A stretch of DNA of 8,545 bases, from contig CASEHR010000085.1 of NCBI GenBank assembly GCA_949287785.1, forward strand, positions 1 through 8,545. Reading direction: 5' to 3'. A program made the translations under genes and the position numbers. The notes below the pieces were generated by a model, which was given only the letters and a program-made list of their open reading frames with translations, did not search any database and was not told the origin of the DNA. Position 1 is the first letter of the stretch. The number at the start of each line of letters is the position of its first letter. This document shows positions 5,295-8,545 of this stretch, in pieces. This stretch comes from an uncultured Bacillota bacterium. Its GTDB lineage: Bacteria; Bacillota_I; Bacilli_A; Erysipelotrichales; Erysipelotrichaceae.

Positions 5295-7576
5295 TTCAAC
5301 TCCGCGATCGTTACATTACTGCCGCCGTCATAGCTGTCACCATAGTGATATGTCTTGACATAGGAGTATTTTTTGAGCTCTTGCCAAACAGCTTTTCGCA
5401 ACGCGCCTGTGCCGGCACCATGGATGATTTTAACTTGTTTTAACCCGCTGCCAAAAGCCTCATCCAAAAAGACCTGCAGTTTAGCCTGCGCTTCTTCAAC
5501 GCGCATACCGACCAGCAATATTTCGTTGGCTGTTCTCTTAAAGCTTTTTTCTTTGTGGATTTTCTTGACCGTTTTTGGTGCTTCATAATATTTAAGATCC
5601 TGCAGAGAAGTTTTGATCATTATGCCATTGATGTCAACGGTTGCCCTCTCTTTTTTTATATCGATGATCTTGCCGATTTGTGAAGTGGAAGAGATCATAA
5701 CGTGATCGTTTATCTTTAAAGGCTTCTGTTCTTCTTCGATGACGTCATTATCATCTAATTCTTCCAATTTCTTAACGAGTTCAGCCTCCCTGAGCGTTTT
5801 GCTTTCTTCGATCATCTTAGCATACATCCTGCGCATTTTTTCTTTTTGTCTTTCAAGATAACGTTCGGCTTTTAGTTTAGCTTTTTTATACAGTTCATCT
5901 TTTTCGGATTCAAAACGCTCGCGCTCTTCTTGAAGCCTTTCATTAAGTGATCTCTGCTCTTCAAGTATCCGTTTTAGATCAGCTTCCTTTTTTTCTAATT
6001 CATGAGTTTTCTCTTCAATGGCCTTGATCGCTTTTTCTTCGTTACTCTGATTGGATTCGAGGATCATTTTGGCATTATCGATGAGCTCTTGATTATCGAT
6101 ATAGCGCTTGGCAATATCTAAAGCGTTGGAACTGCCTAACGAGTTTTCAATATAGCGGTAAGTCGGCATGAGACGTGCCTGATCAAATTCCTGAGCCGCA
6201 AGTAAAATCCGCCCGTCATCAAGAGCGTATTCCTTGACCTTGTTGAAGTGGGTGGTGACGACAAAAGTTGCTTTCCGTTGCACCAGAAGGTCAATAATAG
6301 CGATAGCCAGCGCTTCCCCTTCTTTTGGATCGGTTCCTGAAGCGATCTCATCGATGAGAATCAAAGAATGATCGGTCATTCTTTCGAGGATCCGATTTAA
6401 AGTAACCAGGCGTGCGGAAAAAGTGCTCAATGAGTCGACAAGCGATTGTCCGTCATCGATATCATCCCATACACCATCATACAACGGAATCGTTGCATAA
6501 TTTGCCAATACCGGGATTCCGAGATAGGTCATAAGTACACTTAAAGCGATGACTTTCAGGGAAACGGTCTTACCACCGGTATTTGAACCGGTGACGATGA
6601 TACCGTTTATCGGTTTAATTATGTGGTAACTGTTTCTGACCACCTTATCACTGTCGATCAGAGGATGAGCAACATTCTCTAAAACCAGATTATCTTCATC
6701 GATATTGGCCATAATACCATTGTTGATCACACCAAACTGTGCTTTTGCAAAGATCGCATCAAGATACATAATTGAATCGAGATTGCTGAAAAACAAGTCA
6801 GTTTCTTTGCTTGCTTCATATGACAAAGAACGCAGGATCTGCATGATCTCATCCTCAATACCGGCTTTGATCTCGTTGAGATTATTGTTAATTTCAACGA
6901 AGACCTTCGGTTCGATATAGGTCGCTTGTCCCGATGCGCTTAATCCGTGATGGTATCCATCGTATTTATTTTTATCACTGTTTTTGATAAGAAAACAGAT
7001 CCGCCCATCTCTCTTGTAGACTACCGTTTCCTGTAAGGAATTCTCATGTGTCTTCAAAAATAGCTGCGCCCTTTCAGTCAGGGCAGCTTCCAGATTCCGT
7101 TTTTGCCGATTGAGATCTTTCAGCTTAGGTGTAGCATCTTCCTTTACTTCGCCACCGGCATCGATATAGCGGCCGATCAGATCGATCAGATGCTCGCTGT
7201 AATGGAGCGATACGATATAGTCATTTATCTCATCGTCCGCAAATGAAGTACCAAGATTCTTGACGATCCTTTTGATTTGAATGTTGTGATCTAAGACCTG
7301 GTTTAATTCGTTCGCTTTTAAAGTCATTTTCTTCTCTAAGAGCACTAAAAGATTTGCGATATCTTTAACATCGGAAAAATCTGGTCGGATATGATTGCCG
7401 AGATAATTGATTGCCTCATTGGTCAGCCGGACATTTCGTCTTATGTGTAACGGATTAAATGATATTTTTTCGTTTTCAATAAATCCGCTTGCTTTTTCAA
7501 ATGTCGTCAAATCGGCAACTCTTTTTAAAAGAGTATCCAACTCAAGATCGTGATAGTCAGTCTTTGAATATTCCAT
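5291..7576 (-). CDS. mutS2: MutS2 family ATPase with C-terminal Smr domain
   Basis: This 761-residue MutS paralogue lacks the mismatch-binding N domain of MutS. Visible parts: core/lever helices (about 1-290); an ATPase domain with Walker A GSNTGGKT (330-337), the loop QSLVDSLSTFSARL (377-390), Walker B LILIDE (405-410) followed by ASGTDPKEG, and TTH (441-443); a long charged coiled coil (about 505-605); a KOW-like beta segment (about 617-665); and an Smr domain (about 683-761) with IHGAGTGALRKAV at 718-730. In other bacteria MutS2 has been tied to suppressing recombination and, in Bacillus subtilis, to sensing collided ribosomes. Two oddities: Walker A has Ser where MutS2 usually has Pro (GPNTGGKT), and the Smr LDxRG motif reads ILLVG (686-690), losing Asp and Arg. 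The gene overlaps the CvpA-family gene by 20 nt and uvrC by 4 nt. Only a weak GGGTGG lies about 10 nt before the ATG, so coupling is likely. Confidence 0.96.
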   Translation of the reverse strand: MEYSKTDYHDLELDTLLKRVADLTTFEKASGFIENEKISFNPLHIRRNVRLTNEAINYLGNHIRPDFSDVKDIANLLVLLEKKMTLKANELNQVLDHNIQIKRIVKNLGTSFADDEINDYIVSLHYSEHLIDLIGRYIDAGGEVKEDATPKLKDLNRQKRNLEAALTERAQLFLKTHENSLQETVVYKRDGRICFLIKNSDKNKYDGYHHGLSASGQATYIEPKVFVEINNNLNEIKAGIEDEIMQILRSLSYEASKETDLFFSNLDSIMYLDAIFAKAQFGVINNGIMANIDEDNLVLENVAHPLIDSDKVVRNSYHIIKPINGIIVTGSNTGGKTVSLKVIALSVLMTYLGIPVLANYATIPLYDGVWDDIDDGQSLVDSLSTFSARLVTLNRILERMTDHSLILIDEIASGTDPKEGEALAIAIIDLLVQRKATFVVTTHFNKVKEYALDDGRILLAAQEFDQARLMPTYRYIENSLGSSNALDIAKRYIDNQELIDNAKMILESNQSNEEKAIKAIEEKTHELEKKEADLKRILEEQRSLNERLQEERERFESEKDELYKKAKLKAERYLERQKEKMRRMYAKMIEESKTLREAELVKKLEELDDNDVIEEEQKPLKINDHVMISSTSQIGKIIDIKKERATVDINGIMIKTSLQDLKYYEAPKTVKKIHKEKSFKRTANEILLVGMRVEEAQAKLQVFLDEAFGSGLKQVKIIHGAGTGALRKAVWQELKKYSYVKTYHYGDSYDGGSNVTIAELK

Positions 7577-8168
7577 TATCGATCAACCACCCATTAAAAG
7601 CTTCCCGGTATTCATCTATGTATTCAAAACCTTGTGCAATCAAGTCATCATCGATTTTTTGGCCAATCGAAGTGATGAGGCGGTCGCTGAAGGCGTTGAA
7701 AGGCTTATAGATCGATCTTTCGCGGATATCATTGCCGTTTTTAAAAAGCGGAGTCAGCAACAGCATTCCGAAGATCGTGATCCAAATGAAACCATTGATT
7801 GCGCCGGTTATAAGACCGCCGACCGCATTGACGCTGCCGATGATTGGAACGGCTTTAATCGCTTTGAATAATGGTAATATAACAGCAAATACGATCTTTA
7901 CTACGAGCAATACGACCAGGAACCAGATGAGATTGTTGAAAAGCGGCTGAATGATGGCATCCATCAGCGTGTCGTTGGCGACATATATCTTTATGTGTTC
8001 GGCTAAGATCGGCCCTAAAAACCAGGCAGCGATAAAAGCGATCACAAAAGACAGCAGATCCATCAGCTGATATAGAAACCCCTTCTTATATCCAACGATC
8101 AGACATATTACAAATATCAAGATAACAAATATATCGACAAGAATGTATAAGTTCTCCGGTATGTACAT
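7557..8168 (-). CDS. CvpA family membrane protein
   Basis: This 203-residue protein has four hydrophobic segments (about 8-26, 35-56, 79-101 and 113-139) and a soluble C-terminal tail of about 60 residues. The pattern VDIFVILIFV...GYKKGF at the first helix and VPIIGSVNAVGGLITGAINGF (split at 107-127) before the last helix is typical of the CvpA/colicin V production family (YshB in Bacillus subtilis). The biochemical role is unknown; in E. coli cvpA is needed for colicin V export, and later work links it to envelope stress. Its position between rnhC and mutS2 matches the Bacillus order, though zapA upstream and polX downstream are missing. The start is set by AAGGAGA (8181-8175), 6 nt before the ATG. 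It leads the minus-strand operon and is served by the promoter at 8205-8213. Its last 20 nt overlap mutS2. Confidence 0.9.
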   Translation of the reverse strand: MYIPENLYILVDIFVILIFVICLIVGYKKGFLYQLMDLLSFVIAFIAAWFLGPILAEHIKIYVANDTLMDAIIQPLFNNLIWFLVVLLVVKIVFAVILPLFKAIKAVPIIGSVNAVGGLITGAINGFIWITIFGMLLLTPLFKNGNDIRERSIYKPFNAFSDRLITSIGQKIDDDLIAQGFEYIDEYREAFNGWLIDNGIFKD

Positions 8169-8200
8169 AGTAACTCTCCTTTATCTTCATCTGAAGACTG

Positions 8201-8209
8201 TGTTATTAT
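8201..8209 (+). promoter_or_regulatory. Extended -10 promoter for rnhC (leaderless start)
   Basis: On the plus strand, TGTTATTAT (8201-8209) matches the extended -10 pattern TGn plus TATAAT with one mismatch. ACCATAT and then the rnhC ATG at 8217 follow, so the predicted start of the transcript is at 8216-8217, on or next to the ATG. No purine-rich ribosome-binding site occurs in the 20 bases before the ATG. A -35 candidate at 8181-8186 (TTATCT) is weak. Confidence 0.6.
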
Positions 8210-8213
8210 ACCA
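8205..8213 (-). promoter_or_regulatory. Extended -10 promoter for the cvpA-mutS2-uvrC operon
   Basis: On the minus strand, TGGTATAAT (8213-8205) is a perfect extended -10 element (TGn plus TATAAT). With the usual spacing, transcription would start at the A or G at 8199/8198, giving a leader of about 30 nt that contains the AAGGAGA site of the CvpA-family gene. The sequence at the -35 distance lies inside the first codons of rnhC and reads about AAACTA, a poor match, consistent with reliance on the extended -10. The hexamer overlaps the opposing rnhC -10 box by 5 of 6 bases. Confidence 0.65.
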
Positions 8214-8216
8214 TAT

Positions 8217-8545
8217 ATGAGCAGTATTAGTTTTAAACTGAATGATGATGAAATCGAGAAGTTGGTCGACCGATATCACGATCAGATAAGAACAAAGCCA
8301 ACAGAATATATCCGTTATTTCATAAAAACTCCCGATGAAACGACGATATCAGTCTACACAAATAACAAGGTTCTTATTCAAGGGCCAAACGCTCATCTAT
8401 ACGGCGCTGATCTTTTACATAAAAATAAAGCGCAAGCCGGCTCGGATGAGGTTGGTACCGGTGATTATTTTGGCCCAGTCTGTGTTTGTGCTTGTATCAT
8501 CGAGGAAGATGATTATGATATGATACGCCAATTGCATATCGATGA
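8217..8545 (+). CDS. rnhC: Ribonuclease HIII, N-terminal part (3' truncated by window)
   Basis: 109 codons are visible before the window ends. Residues about 1-65 form the TBP-like N-terminal domain that distinguishes RNase HIII from RNase HII. Then comes the catalytic-domain entry GSDEVGTGDYFGPV (75-88), essentially the RNase HIII signature, with the metal-binding pair D77 and E78. The two later catalytic Asp residues would lie beyond the window. The enzyme cleaves the RNA strand of RNA:DNA hybrids in the cytosol, clearing R-loops and primers. The ATG is the first in-frame ATG, GTG or TTG after the promoter, and the N domain begins at once, so the start is well supported despite the lack of a Shine-Dalgarno. 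It is divergent from the CvpA-family gene across a 48-bp gap, as in Bacillus, where rnhC faces the zapA-cvpA-polX-mutS2 cluster. Confidence 0.95.
   Translation, partial: MSSISFKLNDDEIEKLVDRYHDQIRTKPTEYIRYFIKTPDETTISVYTNNKVLIQGPNAHLYGADLLHKNKAQAGSDEVGTGDYFGPVCVCACIIEEDDYDMIRQLHID

Noticed and set aside
6574..6593. Perfect 7-bp inverted repeat CACCGGT / ACCGGTG with a 6-base loop
   Set aside because: It lies in the Walker A codons of mutS2 and arises from two Thr-Gly codon pairs; no U-tract follows, so it is not a terminator or operator.
7175..7187. Three GATC sites in 13 bases, resembling a short tandem repeat
   Set aside because: It encodes the LIDLIG segment of MutS2 and fits the window-wide GATC excess; it is too short to be a repeat array or origin box.
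1..8545. Search for CRISPR arrays, insertion sequences, tRNA genes, toxin-antitoxin or defence genes
   Set aside because: No spaced direct repeats, terminal inverted repeats with a transposase, cloverleaf sequences or recognisable defence domains were seen; the window is housekeeping in content.

Overview
This looks like an ordinary chromosomal segment from a Bacillota-type bacterium with fairly low GC. AGGAGG-type ribosome-binding sites precede several genes. TGA is used as a stop (mutS2, the cvpA-family gene and the small ORF) and Trp is encoded by TGG in the codons I checked, so the code is standard and not that of Mycoplasma. Protein features (RNase HIII, MutS2, the YitT/DUF2179 family) fit Bacillota, possibly an Erysipelotrichia- or Acholeplasma-like lineage. 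I cannot name a genus.

Layout. Bases 1-207 (+) are the 3' end of trpS. A hairpin at 212-243 then serves as a shared terminator between trpS and the minus-strand genes converging on it. From 246 to 8168 the minus strand carries seven tightly packed genes. In transcription order they are: a CvpA-family membrane protein, mutS2, uvrC, a 52-residue single-pass membrane protein at 3375-3533, rmuC, a YitT/DUF2179 membrane protein, and an aldo/keto reductase with a C-terminal double 4Fe-4S domain. Junctions overlap or nearly touch: 20 nt, 4 nt, 0 nt, then a 34-nt gap, then an 11-nt overlap and a 10-nt gap. Across the 48-bp gap at 8169-8216, rnhC (RNase HIII) is read divergently on the plus strand and runs off the window. 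No gene-free stretch reaches 300 bases.

How the genes fit together. The rnhC / cvpA / mutS2 neighbourhood is a known Bacillota arrangement (as in Bacillus, where zapA and polX also sit there). Here zapA and polX are absent from their usual places and uvrC follows mutS2 directly. The theme is genome maintenance: RNA:DNA hybrid removal (RNase HIII), the MutS paralogue MutS2, excision repair (UvrC) and the nuclease-fold protein RmuC. The last two genes (YitT family, Fe-S aldo/keto reductase) have no obvious tie to repair and are probably just co-transcribed.

Points of most interest are regulatory or small-scale. Two genes (rnhC and rmuC) have a -10-like hexamer exactly 7 nt before the ATG and no Shine-Dalgarno, so both look leaderless. 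The rnhC/cvpA promoters share one near-symmetric -10 block. The small membrane-protein gene has a strong ribosome-binding site inside the end of uvrC. MutS2 carries a degenerate Smr DxR motif and a Walker A substitution. GATC is strongly over-represented. I found no CRISPR array, mobile element, tRNA or rRNA, and no clear new multigene system.
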